Counted from the stretch's first letter, positions 56,877 through 64,000 are shown. The stretch: DNA of 64,000 bases from an uncultured Erythrobacteraceae bacterium (GCA_946482075.1 CAMLQG010000001.1:1-64000); one strand, 5' to 3'. Notes: generated from the letters alone by a model not told the origin. Made by a program: numbers and translations.

Positions 56877-57077
56877 ATGTCTAACGTTCCAGCCGCCCTC
56901 CGTGCGGCCCTTAATCAAAAGGAGGCGGCGGCGCTGCTCGGCGTAACCCCCCGTACCTTGCAAAATTGGCGTGCCGATAACTTCGGCCCGCAGCCCGTCA
57001 GAGATGGCGTTTCCCTGCTTTATGATCGGGCCGCCGTCGAGGCTTTTGCCATGGGGGTACGAACATGCGCGAAGTGA
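56877..57077 (+). CDS. Small HTH (excisionase/MerR-like) protein
   Basis: 66 residues. LNQKEAAALLGVTPRTLQNWRADNFGPQPVRDGVSLLYDRAAVEAF is a winged HTH of the helix_turn_helix_17 kind found in excisionases and plasmid proteins. AAGGAG lies 6 bases upstream. Its stop overlaps the next gene by 13 bases. Confidence 0.85.
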   Translation: MSNVPAALRAALNQKEAAALLGVTPRTLQNWRADNFGPQPVRDGVSLLYDRAAVEAFAMGVRTCAK

Positions 57078-57631
57078 TAGAGCGCCTGCGTGTCCGCAAG
57101 AACGCGCCTCCCCCGCCCGTGGCCCAATTGCGGCCCGAGATCGAGGCGTTGGAGGAACGAATCCGGCTCGATGAGGAATTTGTTGCCGAACTTGCCGCAA
57201 ACATCACCTTGCTCAACCCGCAAGAGGAAGCCGAACTAGCAAAGCTAGAGACCCTGCTACCCAGCAAGCGCCGCAAGCTCGCCGCGCTTCGCGAGGAAAT
57301 CGAACGTGCACAAGAGCGTGAAGCCATCGCCACCTTCGAAGCCGACCGCGCCGAATTGAATCGCGCGACCGAGAAGGCGGCAAAGACCTTCCGGCATCGC
57401 TACGAGAAGGCCGCTGCTGAAATGGTCGCCGTCCTCTCAGAGCTGCGCGATTCTCACGACACTTGGGAATCCATGGCCCGTCGTGGTCGTGAGTTGGGCG
57501 TCGTTGCGCCGGGTGGCGCTCACCTCGAAAAGCGTGTGCGCGGCGATCAGATAGCTGGCTCCACGGCCCGTCTGCTTTGGCCTGAAGCCCGGCTTTTCGG
57601 CTGGAACGGCGTGCCGATCTGGAGCCGCTGA
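57065..57631 (+). CDS. Coiled-coil protein of unknown function
   Basis: 188 residues. A long charged helical region (residues 20-130, many Glu/Lys/Arg/Ala heptad-like repeats) that should form a coiled coil; the C-terminal third is compact (GVVAPGGAHLEKRV, ARLFGWNGVPIWSR). No family recognised. GGGGG stands 7 bases before the ATG. It overlaps the HTH gene, so the two are coupled; a role in element replication or packaging is only a guess. Confidence 0.75.
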   Translation: MREVIERLRVRKNAPPPPVAQLRPEIEALEERIRLDEEFVAELAANITLLNPQEEAELAKLETLLPSKRRKLAALREEIERAQEREAIATFEADRAELNRATEKAAKTFRHRYEKAAAEMVAVLSELRDSHDTWESMARRGRELGVVAPGGAHLEKRVRGDQIAGSTARLLWPEARLFGWNGVPIWSR

Positions 57632-57652
57632 TCTTCCCATTTCCAAGCAAAA

Positions 57653-57677
57653 GGGGCGGCCCCGGAAGAGCCGCCCC
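57653..57677 (+). other. Hairpin between island genes
   Basis: GGGGCGGC (57653-57660) and GCCGCCCC (57670-57677) form a perfect 8-bp stem with a nine-base loop. No T run follows, so it may only stabilise or partly attenuate the transcript ahead of the 57696 gene. Confidence 0.7.
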
Positions 57678-57695
57678 GAAAGGATTTCACACGTC

Positions 57696-58160
57696 ATGAC
57701 TAATCACCCCTCAGCCGAAGCGCACGGCCGCTCCGGTGGCGTCAGTTTCCACGGGCAAGGCTGGCATCGCCCCAGCCGCCCACGTATCGCTATCGAGGCG
57801 GCGAAAGAGGCCGGGCTTTCCGGCAAGGATTGGGAAGCGACCAACCGCGCCATACCCGTCGAGTTCCGAGTACCACTGGCCAGCTTTCTTTGCGGTGCGT
57901 GGCGACAGGGAACGCGCAGACGGCTGGCTGAGACAGTGCGCGACGCAATTGAACGTCACGCGCCGGTTGTCGCGGCTGGCGGCGGCTGCATGAGCTTCTA
58001 TGTGGCAGGCGAAATCGCCACGCGCTGCAAAGCGTCCCGCCCCGAAGAAATCGAGTCCGTCCTGGTCGCGGCAATCGAACGCAAAGGCGTGGTCGGGCGG
58101 CTGGAATCCCGTGCCAAGATGCGGCGGATTATCCGTGCGGAAGTCAGGGAGGCGGCGTAA
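57696..58160 (+). CDS. Island protein of unknown function
   Basis: 154 residues, basic. Not recognised. The middle (IPVEFRVPLASFLCGAWRQGTRRRLAETVRDAIERHAPVVA) is helical; the end (RAKMRRIIRAEVREAA) is Arg-rich. It directly abuts the primase-polymerase gene, whose GTG follows its stop, suggesting a replication accessory. AAGGA is 13 bases upstream of the ATG. Confidence 0.7.
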   Translation: MTNHPSAEAHGRSGGVSFHGQGWHRPSRPRIAIEAAKEAGLSGKDWEATNRAIPVEFRVPLASFLCGAWRQGTRRRLAETVRDAIERHAPVVAAGGGCMSFYVAGEIATRCKASRPEEIESVLVAAIERKGVVGRLESRAKMRRIIRAEVREAA

Positions 58161-59957
58161 GTGGCGGCGCTCCCTGCGCTCGCGCCCATGACAGAGGCCT
58201 ACGCCGCGCCCTGCCGTGCTGGCTTCAACGTCATTCCTATTCGGGCGGGTGACAAGGTCCCCGCAACCCAGTGGAGGAACTACCAATCTCGCCACTCGAC
58301 TACAGATGAGATCGGGCGGTGGGCAGTCCAACCGGGGAACATTGGGATAGTCACAGGGGCCATTTCTGGAATCGTCGTCCTTGATCTCGATAGCCCCGAA
58401 GCCATCGCGGAAGCGGAACAGCGCGGCCTGCCCGACACTGTGGCGGTGAGAACGGGAAAAGGGCGGCATGTCTATTTCGCCCACCCCGGTGGCGTAGTCG
58501 GCAATCGCACTGCCATCTTCCCCGGTGCGGACATCCGGGGAGATGGCGGCTATGTGGTTGCCCCCGGTTCCACCCACCCGAACGGCAGCGCCTATCTGTG
58601 GCAAGCGCATCCCGACGTCGTGGACCTTGCGCCCCTGCCCGACTGGCTGGCGGATATGCTCGGCGGGCCGACAGCGCCAGCCGCAAATAACGATGCCCCC
58701 ATGGACAAGCAGAGCAGCGCATACGTTCAGGCAGCGATTGATGGCGAGTTTTCAGCCCTGCGGCGAGCGCCGGAGGGGCAACGCAATGACGCCCTGAACC
58801 GCGCGGCCTTTGCCCTTGGGCAGTTTTCGACATATCTCGACGCGCCCTCCACCAAGCGGATGCTCGAAGCCACCGCCATCGCAATCGGACTCGATGCATC
58901 GGAGGTGGCAACAACACTCGAGTCCGGCTGGGCTGCGGGGGAGCAGGAGCCACGCGAGGTACCGCAGGCCCGGACAGAGGAAGCAAGTCAAACGGCCGAA
59001 GGCCTCGTTGCGGCTAAGGGCATCACCGCCGCCGAACTTCTCGCTATGGAGTTTCCACCTATCCAATGGGTGGTTCCCGGTTTCATCACGGAGGGGCTGA
59101 CTCTTCTTGCGGGAGCACCGAAGATCGGAAAATCCTGGCTGGCACTCGGGCTTGGCATGGCTGTAGCGGAAGGTGGAAAGGCATTTGGAGAAATCGACTG
59201 CGAGCCGGGCCGCGTGCTCTATCTGGCGTTGGAGGACAATCATCGTCGCCTCGCCAGCCGCTTGCGTCATATGGGATGGCGCGCCGGTCCGGAAGGTTTG
59301 GACCTGATGACGACATGGCCGTCACTTGATGATGATTGTGTCCACCAATTGGAGTTATGGGCTGACCAACACCCGGACGCTCGCATGGTAGTTGTCGATG
59401 TCTTCGCCAAGATCAAAAGCGCGAAGGGCGGAAACCGGCCCCAATATGAAACCGATTACAAGGATGTCACGGCGCTGCAACGGTTTGCCCTTGATCGCGG
59501 TTTGGCTGTGATTCTTGTTCACCACACCCGAAAGCAGCAAGACTCCGATGACCCTTTCGATGCTGTTTCGGGGACGCGCGGCTTGACCGGCTCCGCAGAT
59601 TCCACGTTTGTGCTTGATCGGGGCATGGGCCAAGCGGGACCTGCTCTTTACGGGCGAGGTCGGGACATCGAGGAAATCGAAAAGTCGATGGCCTTCGATC
59701 CTACAACCTGCCGGTGGACAATGGCGGGACCGATAGTTGAATTGCAGGCCAGTCCCGAGCGGCAGGAAATCTTGAAGGTGCTGAGGGATGCGGACCAGCC
59801 AATGGCATTGGGTGCCATTGCAGAGGCAGTCCAGCGTTCCGCCAGTAACGTGAGCAACATGTTGGGTAAGATGATCAGGAATGGCTCGGTTCGAAAGGTC
59901 AGTACGGGGCTGTATGAAATTGCATCGCCAGCCGTGCGGCCATGGAGCACTTCATAG
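58161..59957 (+). CDS. Primase-polymerase with RecA/AAA ATPase domain (RepA-like)
   Basis: 598 residues. N-terminal prim-pol domain (residues 12-165) with catalytic Asp75 and Asp77 in IVVLDLDSPE and the HVYFAHPGG strand; central linker; RecA-like helicase domain with Walker A AGAPKIGKSW (317-326) and Walker B MVVVDVF (409-415) plus LVHHTRK; C-terminal winged helix (from about 545, QPMALGAIAEAVQRSASNVSNML). This combination replicates plasmids, satellites and ICEs. The start is GTG at 58161; ATG 58188 is the alternative. The best evidence that the island can replicate on its own. Confidence 0.92.
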   Translation: MAALPALAPMTEAYAAPCRAGFNVIPIRAGDKVPATQWRNYQSRHSTTDEIGRWAVQPGNIGIVTGAISGIVVLDLDSPEAIAEAEQRGLPDTVAVRTGKGRHVYFAHPGGVVGNRTAIFPGADIRGDGGYVVAPGSTHPNGSAYLWQAHPDVVDLAPLPDWLADMLGGPTAPAANNDAPMDKQSSAYVQAAIDGEFSALRRAPEGQRNDALNRAAFALGQFSTYLDAPSTKRMLEATAIAIGLDASEVATTLESGWAAGEQEPREVPQARTEEASQTAEGLVAAKGITAAELLAMEFPPIQWVVPGFITEGLTLLAGAPKIGKSWLALGLGMAVAEGGKAFGEIDCEPGRVLYLALEDNHRRLASRLRHMGWRAGPEGLDLMTTWPSLDDDCVHQLELWADQHPDARMVVVDVFAKIKSAKGGNRPQYETDYKDVTALQRFALDRGLAVILVHHTRKQQDSDDPFDAVSGTRGLTGSADSTFVLDRGMGQAGPALYGRGRDIEEIEKSMAFDPTTCRWTMAGPIVELQASPERQEILKVLRDADQPMALGAIAEAVQRSASNVSNMLGKMIRNGSVRKVSTGLYEIASPAVRPWSTS

Positions 59958-59971
59958 CCCCCTATGAAGCC

Positions 59972-60020
59972 GATGAATCTAGTGAATCGTGTAAGATTCA
60001 TCGAATTCACTGGATTCATC
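59972..60020. repeat. Inverted repeat between convergent island genes
   Basis: GATGAATCTAGTGAAT (59972-59987) and ATTCACTGGATTCATC (60005-60020) are inverted repeats matching at 15 of 16 bases with a 17-base loop that again contains GATTCATC. Sits between the primase gene and the convergent DUF6161-like gene; possible bidirectional terminator, though without T runs, or an origin iteron-like element. Confidence 0.6.
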
Positions 60021-60072
60021 ACTTTGAGCTAAGGCTGAGCATTCCAGAATGATTTGGACATTCATTTCCATG

Positions 60073-61248
60073 TTAGCGGCTAGCTATTGCCTTTGAAATT
60101 GCAGCCTGCAGTCCAATGTCCGGCGGGCCATCATCCTTTACGATGCCGTCCGAGCCTGAGCGGAAGAGAGCCGCCAAGATGATTTGCTTCTCTGATTCCG
60201 TGGCCGCGCCTACTTTCGTTAGAGCTAGATAAGTCTTCGCCATAACGGCCCGCTCATCCGCATCCGTTTTCAGGTGATGCTCACTCAGATAGAGCTTCGT
60301 CAGGATGCGGCCCATCCAGAAACCAAGAGTGGAGACGACAGCCAATCCGCCCGAAATGAGCAAATACAATGCAACAGGTTCACGCTGCCCTGGCTCGTGA
60401 AGATCGGCAATTATGTATCCTGCGCAAGTGAATGCCACGACGAGCAATGCCGTCAAAAGCACAAAAAAAGTGACCATGCGCTTTCGGGCATTCGTTCGGT
60501 TGGTCGCATGCTCACCTGATTTCGCTTGCCAGTATTCCACCGGTCCCTGCAACTGCATAAACTCCCGGAAGGTATTCTCCGTATCACGCAGACTGGCCAC
60601 AGCATCCTGTGCCATGGCAGAAGCAGAATTTTGTGCTTGCTTCCATTCGTCACTTCTTGATCGCAAGGTGGCCAGCCCGAGCGCCTTGGCCCGCGCAACC
60701 ATTTCATCCCACTGGCCAGATGACTCGTTCCGATAGCGGTCTAGGGCCGTAGCGCTCGATTTAAGGGAACTGCGATAATTCGCCCGCTCAGCCCGAAGCC
60801 TGTGTTCAATTGCAGCGGTATCGCGCATATCTGGTAAGGCGGTTAGCAGTACGCCAAGCAGGGCCGTAGGTGACTTTGCGTCACCGACTTGAGCGTTACT
60901 TGTTAAAAAGCCATAGGCGGCAATGGCCGCCTCAGCGCCCACATCCCGATATATGTCAAGTACCAGCACTCCATGTCGAGATTCGTGATGCAATAACGGC
61001 CCCTCCCTGAGAGGGGCAAGAATTTGGTTTGCCACACTCAGATGTTCGCCACGGCTCTCATGTTCGTTGATGCGCTGCCGTATGGCATTCCATGTGCGAA
61101 TGAGTGAAGCCGTGTTCCCCACATGGAGAAGGTCGCCGCTGCCAAGCCACTCCCAATGAGCACTCTCGCGCTCTATTAGCGCCTTTACGTCGGCCCAAGT
61201 CTCAACCGTTACAATGACGTCACCGTCTTGATCTAGTTGTATGTCCAT
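60073..61248 (-). CDS. DUF6161-like two-helix membrane protein
   Basis: 391 residues. A soluble N-terminal part (1-150), a predicted helical region (150-240), two membrane helices (about 258-280 and 291-314) and a C-terminal cytosolic tail with LYLSEHHLKTDADERAVMAKTYLALTKVGAATESEKQIILAALFR then SDGIVKDDGPP, which I recall as the DUF6161 signature. The function is unknown; such proteins occur in accessory regions and I suspect a defence role. Lower GC than the chromosomal genes. Convergent with the primase gene. Confidence 0.7.
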   Translation of the reverse strand: MDIQLDQDGDVIVTVETWADVKALIERESAHWEWLGSGDLLHVGNTASLIRTWNAIRQRINEHESRGEHLSVANQILAPLREGPLLHHESRHGVLVLDIYRDVGAEAAIAAYGFLTSNAQVGDAKSPTALLGVLLTALPDMRDTAAIEHRLRAERANYRSSLKSSATALDRYRNESSGQWDEMVARAKALGLATLRSRSDEWKQAQNSASAMAQDAVASLRDTENTFREFMQLQGPVEYWQAKSGEHATNRTNARKRMVTFFVLLTALLVVAFTCAGYIIADLHEPGQREPVALYLLISGGLAVVSTLGFWMGRILTKLYLSEHHLKTDADERAVMAKTYLALTKVGAATESEKQIILAALFRSGSDGIVKDDGPPDIGLQAAISKAIASR

Positions 61249-61345
61249 AGCGCCCCCTCACACAGCACTTGAATATGCGATGCTGCGGTTCGTTGCTAGT
61301 TTCCGCGAAGTTGGCAAACGATGCCAACAGAGCTAGAGTAAATCC

Positions 61346-61465
61346 ATGCGCGATTGGAATGATCAACCGGAACCGGCCGATAGCTCGCTCAAGTGGAAGC
61401 TGGCGGTTTTTGTCATGTTATTCGTCATGGGGCTGGTGGGATCGGTCGGCATCGTGCTTAGCTAG
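61346..61465 (+). CDS. Very small membrane protein
   Basis: 39 residues, with a charged head (MRDWNDQPEPADSSLKWK) and one membrane helix (LAVFVMLFVMGLVGSVGIVLS). Ribosome site weak (AGAG 7 bases upstream). Too short for standard gene calling; lies in the gap between the DUF6161-like and nuclease genes. Confidence 0.45.
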   Translation: MRDWNDQPEPADSSLKWKLAVFVMLFVMGLVGSVGIVLS

Positions 61466-61466
61466 C

Positions 61467-61877
61467 TCAGCAAAATAGTCCCCCGTACCGCTTCACCGCA
61501 TATCCGCTCTTCACCATCTCACACGACAGATCGGTCTTCCCCGCCCAGCACCTCATGACAGGCCTGCCGTAGTGATCCGTCTCGATGTGGTCGCACTGGA
61601 GGGTTCGGCCTCGTATTAGACGCTCCAGATAGGCTTTGCTGGCGTAGGGATCGCCGGGAGTGCATTCGCGGCCGAGACGACAGGCTCCGCGCATCTCTGG
61701 GGCATCTATGCCGTAGAGACGGGTACTCTTCTTGTAGCCGGCGCAGCGAAGCGTGTCGCCGTCATGGACCCATTGAACGTGGCAGGTAACGGTTCCGTCT
61801 GACTGCCGCGCATCGGCGTCGGGAACGGGCAGGAACAGCACGGCGGCCATTAAGGCCATAAGCAATCGAACTAACAT
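61467..61877 (-). CDS. Secreted thermonuclease (SNase) family protein
   Basis: 136 residues. Signal peptide (first 23 residues, ending PDADA), then an SNase fold with the catalytic HDGDTLRC (Asp39, Asp41), RLYGIDAPE (Arg53, Glu61) and YGRPVMR (Arg105), so the nuclease site is complete. Eight Cys suggest disulfides and a periplasmic or external site. As cargo, it could cut incoming or extracellular DNA. Confidence 0.9.
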   Translation of the reverse strand: MLVRLLMALMAAVLFLPVPDADARQSDGTVTCHVQWVHDGDTLRCAGYKKSTRLYGIDAPEMRGACRLGRECTPGDPYASKAYLERLIRGRTLQCDHIETDHYGRPVMRCWAGKTDLSCEMVKSGYAVKRYGGLFC

Positions 61878-61943
61878 TAAGGCTTTATGGACTCACTCTT
61901 TGTAATCGGGAACAATCAGATGGGGCCGAAATGGGGGATCATC

Positions 61944-62135
61944 ATGCGTGGATGGGCATTAGGTCTAGCACTGGCGCTTGCGCCAATCGGTGTGGCCGTG
62001 CCTGGCTGTGAAAGCGGCCTCGCCTTCGCCAGGAGTTGCTGCAAAGTGTGCAAGGCTGGGAAAGCTTGTGGGGATAGTTGCATCTCTCGGGATAAGAATT
62101 GTCAAAAAGGCGTGGGGTGTGCCTGCGACGGATAG
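61944..62135 (+). CDS. Small Cys-rich exported peptide
   Basis: 63 residues. A signal sequence (MRGWALGLALALAPIGVAVPG), then a Cys-rich tail with eight Cys including CCKVCKAGKACGDSCISRD and CQKGVGCACD. Start 61944 has GGGGGA 6 bases upstream; a longer start at 61887 adds 19 residues. I recall similar SCCK...KACGDSCI peptides near SNase genes in alphaproteobacteria, of unknown function. The gene lies head-to-head with the SNase gene. Confidence 0.72.
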   Translation: MRGWALGLALALAPIGVAVPGCESGLAFARSCCKVCKAGKACGDSCISRDKNCQKGVGCACDG

Positions 62136-62155
62136 CTCCGGACGCCATCACGAAT

Positions 62156-62932
62156 CTATCTCGATCCGTCGCCTTTCACATACTCCTCAATAGAGACACC
62201 AACCACATTCGCTGCGCTGATGAATCCGATCACGCATTGAAAGCCAGCCAGTTGCGCCGTTTCACCGGCATCCTTGACGCTCTGCAATGCGGATGGACGT
62301 TCATCACCATCTAGAACGGGCAACATGGCTTCGAATGCTAATTGGCGCGCCAAACTGGAATCAGCGCATTTGCGGATTGCCGTTTCAAACTTCTCCTCCG
62401 CTTCGCCTTCAAAGCGGTCCGAAACCTTCAACTCCCGAATTGCATAGTGAGCAACACGACAGGCCGATTGGGCCGCAGTGACAGCACTATACGCCTCATA
62501 GCGATCGCTGGCTCCAACCGCAGCCACCGTCTTTGCCTTTTCCGAACATTCTTTATCGGCATCCGCAATCTGATTCCAAAGTTTCTCAACCGCGCGACGG
62601 TCGGCCAAACGTTCGTTTTCCTTGGCCTGTTTGGCCTTCTCGGCTTTTGCTTGTGCCTCAGCCTTGTCCGCTGCGTCCCGTTCGGCCTGGGCTTTGGCGG
62701 CAGCAGCAGCTTGTGCAGCTCTTTCCTCAGGCGTGGGTTCGGGAACGCTCGCCACAAATCCAACAAATGACGCAATGAATACGCCGCCCGCAACAGCAAC
62801 TATCTTCTTTCGGCCAGGACTTTCCTTCATCCGACCGATGCGAAAAATTGATGGGGCGATGACACCCAATATCCCGCCCGCAAATGCGATCAAGACCCCA
62901 AGGGCGAACAGCCCGGACAGAAAATTTTGCAT
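62156..62932 (-). CDS. Membrane coiled-coil protein, unknown
   Basis: 258 residues. Two membrane helices (5-30 and 44-63), a long Ala/Glu/Lys-rich coiled coil (68-115), then a helical domain with four Cys (KECSEKAK, QSACRVAHY, IRKCADSS, FQCVIGF). No family recognised. It is divergent from the XRE gene across a palindromic operator, so it is likely controlled by that repressor. Confidence 0.7.
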   Translation of the reverse strand: MQNFLSGLFALGVLIAFAGGILGVIAPSIFRIGRMKESPGRKKIVAVAGGVFIASFVGFVASVPEPTPEERAAQAAAAAKAQAERDAADKAEAQAKAEKAKQAKENERLADRRAVEKLWNQIADADKECSEKAKTVAAVGASDRYEAYSAVTAAQSACRVAHYAIRELKVSDRFEGEAEEKFETAIRKCADSSLARQLAFEAMLPVLDGDERPSALQSVKDAGETAQLAGFQCVIGFISAANVVGVSIEEYVKGDGSR

Positions 62933-62941
62933 TGGCCCCCA

Positions 62942-62970
62942 ACTCCATATGGAAAAACGTCATATGGAGT
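62942..62970. promoter_or_regulatory. Palindromic operator between divergent genes
   Basis: ACTCCATATG (62942-62951) and CATATGGAGT (62961-62970) are perfect inverted repeats, 9 bases apart, in the 61-base gap between the divergent coiled-coil and XRE genes. The size and place suit an XRE-family dimer binding site that would control both genes. Confidence 0.75.
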
Positions 62971-62993
62971 AACGGCATTTACCAGAATGGTCG

Positions 62994-63236
62994 ATGCCCA
63001 AGACGATCTTCACTGGCGCGAACCTAGTGGTGGTGGAAGCCATCAAGGCGGAGCGCCTTCGTGCTGGCCTCAAACAAGAGGAATTAGCCGCACGAATTGG
63101 GAAGGATCAGAGCTGGGTCAGCTTGGTTGAGAATTCGCAGCGCCGCTTGGACGTGGTGGAGTTCATCCAGCTTGCCGAAGCACTGGATGTTGATCCTGCG
63201 GAGCTATTGCGAGAGATCGTTGGGCGGCTGGGCTAG
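62994..63236 (+). CDS. XRE-family HTH regulator
   Basis: 80 residues. A classic lambda-repressor-like HTH (EAIKAERLRAGLKQEELAARIGKDQSWVSLVENSQRRLDVVEFIQLAEALDVDPAELLREI). It probably binds the adjacent palindrome and represses itself and the divergent gene. Could be the antitoxin-like half of a two-gene module. Confidence 0.93.
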   Translation: MPKTIFTGANLVVVEAIKAERLRAGLKQEELAARIGKDQSWVSLVENSQRRLDVVEFIQLAEALDVDPAELLREIVGRLG

Positions 63237-63307
63237 TATGTCGCTGAAACGATGAAGTGATCGCGTCTGGGCATTGTGGCGAGGGGGGATGCCCATCCAG
63301 CGGTGAA

Positions 63308-64000
63308 CTACTGAAACTTCCGCTTCATGAAGGTCCGCACATCGTCTGGCGAGAGTTTGAACCATTCGCCATTCGCCCGCTGAGCTGCGAACCGGCGATG
63401 CCAGTATGCTTCGATGCCAGGCGGATCGTCAGTACGAATCGCATGAAGCAAGGTCGCAGCGTCCGGTAGCGCGATGCGGATTTCCTTCACGCGCCGTTCC
63501 AGTTCGTCGCTGCGTCCCACCTTAAAGAAATCGCCCGATTTGATGAGATACACGAATCCCTCGGCCGCCTTCGGGCTTGAAATAGTTGAACGCGAACTCG
63601 GCAAGACCTTCGGCAGAATCGCAGCAATGTCGGCATACTCAGGCTTTGTGCCAATGAATTGCTTCGCAGCCTCGACAAGCTCTGAGCGGTTGCCCATGTT
63701 GTTGCGGATGACGTTCGGCGCGGGGATCGTCTGATCCGACCGCCTGAGCATCTCGATTTCCGAGTTGGTGGGGAAGTGCCCATAATGGCGACATGCCGCG
63801 ATCAGGCCAATGAGGATCGTGTCCCGGTCGGTCTTGGATGTCCATTGGTTGGCAGCAAAGCCTGCGTCATTGAGAGCATCCCCCCAGCGCGCCCAGAACT
63901 TGCCGCGCCATTTTGTTTCACCGATGCCGGTGGCGCTCATGAAGGCCTTCTGGCCGGGGGGATTGCCCCCATTCTGCGCGGCTAGCCTGCGTATCTCATC
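63308..64000 (-). CDS. GIY-YIG/T5orf172-type protein, 5' end beyond the window
   Basis: At least 230 residues; the N-terminus runs past 64000. The open frame continues upstream of the ATG at 63940 for 20 residues (DEIRRLAAQNGGNPPGQKAF), matching the expected N-terminal repeat of this family, so 63940 is not the true start. The N-terminal half has DNA-binding homing-type repeats (WRGKFWARWGDALNDAGF and CRHYGHFPTNSEIEML); the C-terminal half has the GIY-YIG-like GFVYLIKSGDFFKVGRSDELERRVKEI and GEWFKLSPDDV. Possible nuclease or DNA-binding protein of a mobile element. Confidence 0.85.
   Translation of the reverse strand, partial: DEIRRLAAQNGGNPPGQKAFMSATGIGETKWRGKFWARWGDALNDAGFAANQWTSKTDRDTILIGLIAACRHYGHFPTNSEIEMLRRSDQTIPAPNVIRNNMGNRSELVEAAKQFIGTKPEYADIAAILPKVLPSSRSTISSPKAAEGFVYLIKSGDFFKVGRSDELERRVKEIRIALPDAATLLHAIRTDDPPGIEAYWHRRFAAQRANGEWFKLSPDDVRTFMKRKFQ

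Larger units (their letters stand above)
56352..64000. mobile_element. Left part of a putative integrative (satellite-like) genomic island
   Basis: Begins at a tRNA-Gly 3'-end fragment and carries AlpA-like and HTH regulators, a primase-polymerase/AAA replication protein, an XRE repressor and mostly unrecognised small genes, with lower GC than the chromosome to the left. This is the gene set of a P4-like satellite or integrated plasmid without structural genes in view. No integrase is seen; by the att orientation it should lie past the right edge. Confidence 0.65.

Noticed and set aside
57711..58610. Open frame of 299 residues on the minus strand
   Set aside because: Antisense to the basic island protein and the primase-polymerase gene, which have clear motifs or ribosome sites.
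62156..63236. Classical toxin-antitoxin pair
   Set aside because: The partner of the XRE gene is divergent and does not look like HigB, RelE, HipA or another known toxin; kept only as an unknown pair.

Overview
The window is about 64 kb of GC-rich DNA from an alphaproteobacterium, most likely a member of the Sphingomonadales (sphingomonad or erythrobacter type). The call rests on a gene transfer agent (GTA) style tail cluster ending in a DUF2793 gene, a MipZ division-site ATPase, an Arg/Gly-rich protein with two cold-shock domains, a ligase-associated DEXH helicase, and general gene content. No rRNA or complete tRNA gene, CRISPR array or insertion sequence was seen. Everything is read from the sequence and from knowledge of protein families; no database search was run.

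Layout. 1-95: T/G-rich sequence that looks like a poor contig end. 187-6416: the distal end of a GTA/prophage tail operon (DUF2460 fusion, DUF2163, NlpC/P60 peptidase, large tail protein, DUF2793). 6468-13849: housekeeping genes (lipoprotein SodC, QueC, DUF3617 protein, Hsp33, ArgF/ArgD, cold-shock protein, TerC, a DUF442-type phosphatase). 13906-18195: a tightly overlapping minus-strand set of molybdopterin oxidoreductase, sulfotransferase and DUF6473-like protein. 18415-20743: a nitrogen module with two P-II genes flanking amt and a near-perfect sigma-54 promoter. 20789-28546: translation genes (PheS/PheT, RF3, L20, L35) with an AraC-type regulator inserted between rplT and pheS. 28674-33455: HisN, Prs, GlpX, Hom. 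34718-37328: a TonB-ExbB-ExbD-ExbD energising operon with strong hairpins between cistrons. 37451-45783: an Lhr-like helicase, an ArsR/SRPBCC pair, a MipZ/J-domain/phosphomannomutase operon, PanC, a SnoaL-like protein and a CsgG-like protein. 45924-56116: potassium uptake, with constitutive-type Kup divergent from a complete Kdp operon (two extra small membrane proteins, then kdpF-A-B-C-D-E).

From about 56350 to the right edge the DNA changes character. Genes are small, GC falls, and the content is AlpA-like and HTH regulators, a primase-polymerase/AAA ATPase, a DUF6161-like membrane protein, a secreted nuclease, a Cys-rich peptide, a membrane coiled-coil protein divergent from an XRE repressor over a palindromic operator, and a GIY-YIG/T5orf172-type protein that runs off the window. 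A 22-base fragment resembling the 3' end of tRNA-Gly sits at 56352-56373 in the orientation expected for the distal att site of an element integrated in a tRNA gene. I read this as the left part of an integrative, possibly satellite-like, genomic island whose integrase and intact tRNA should lie beyond base 64000. This is the part of the window most likely to hold undescribed biology.

How genes work together: potassium (Kup for routine uptake, Kdp with its own sensor KdpDE for starvation), ammonium (P-II/Amt under sigma-54), outer-membrane transport (TonB/ExbBD) and arginine synthesis (ArgD then ArgF, translationally linked) form recognisable modules. The molybdoenzyme/sulfotransferase/DUF6473 set is the most unusual chromosomal operon.
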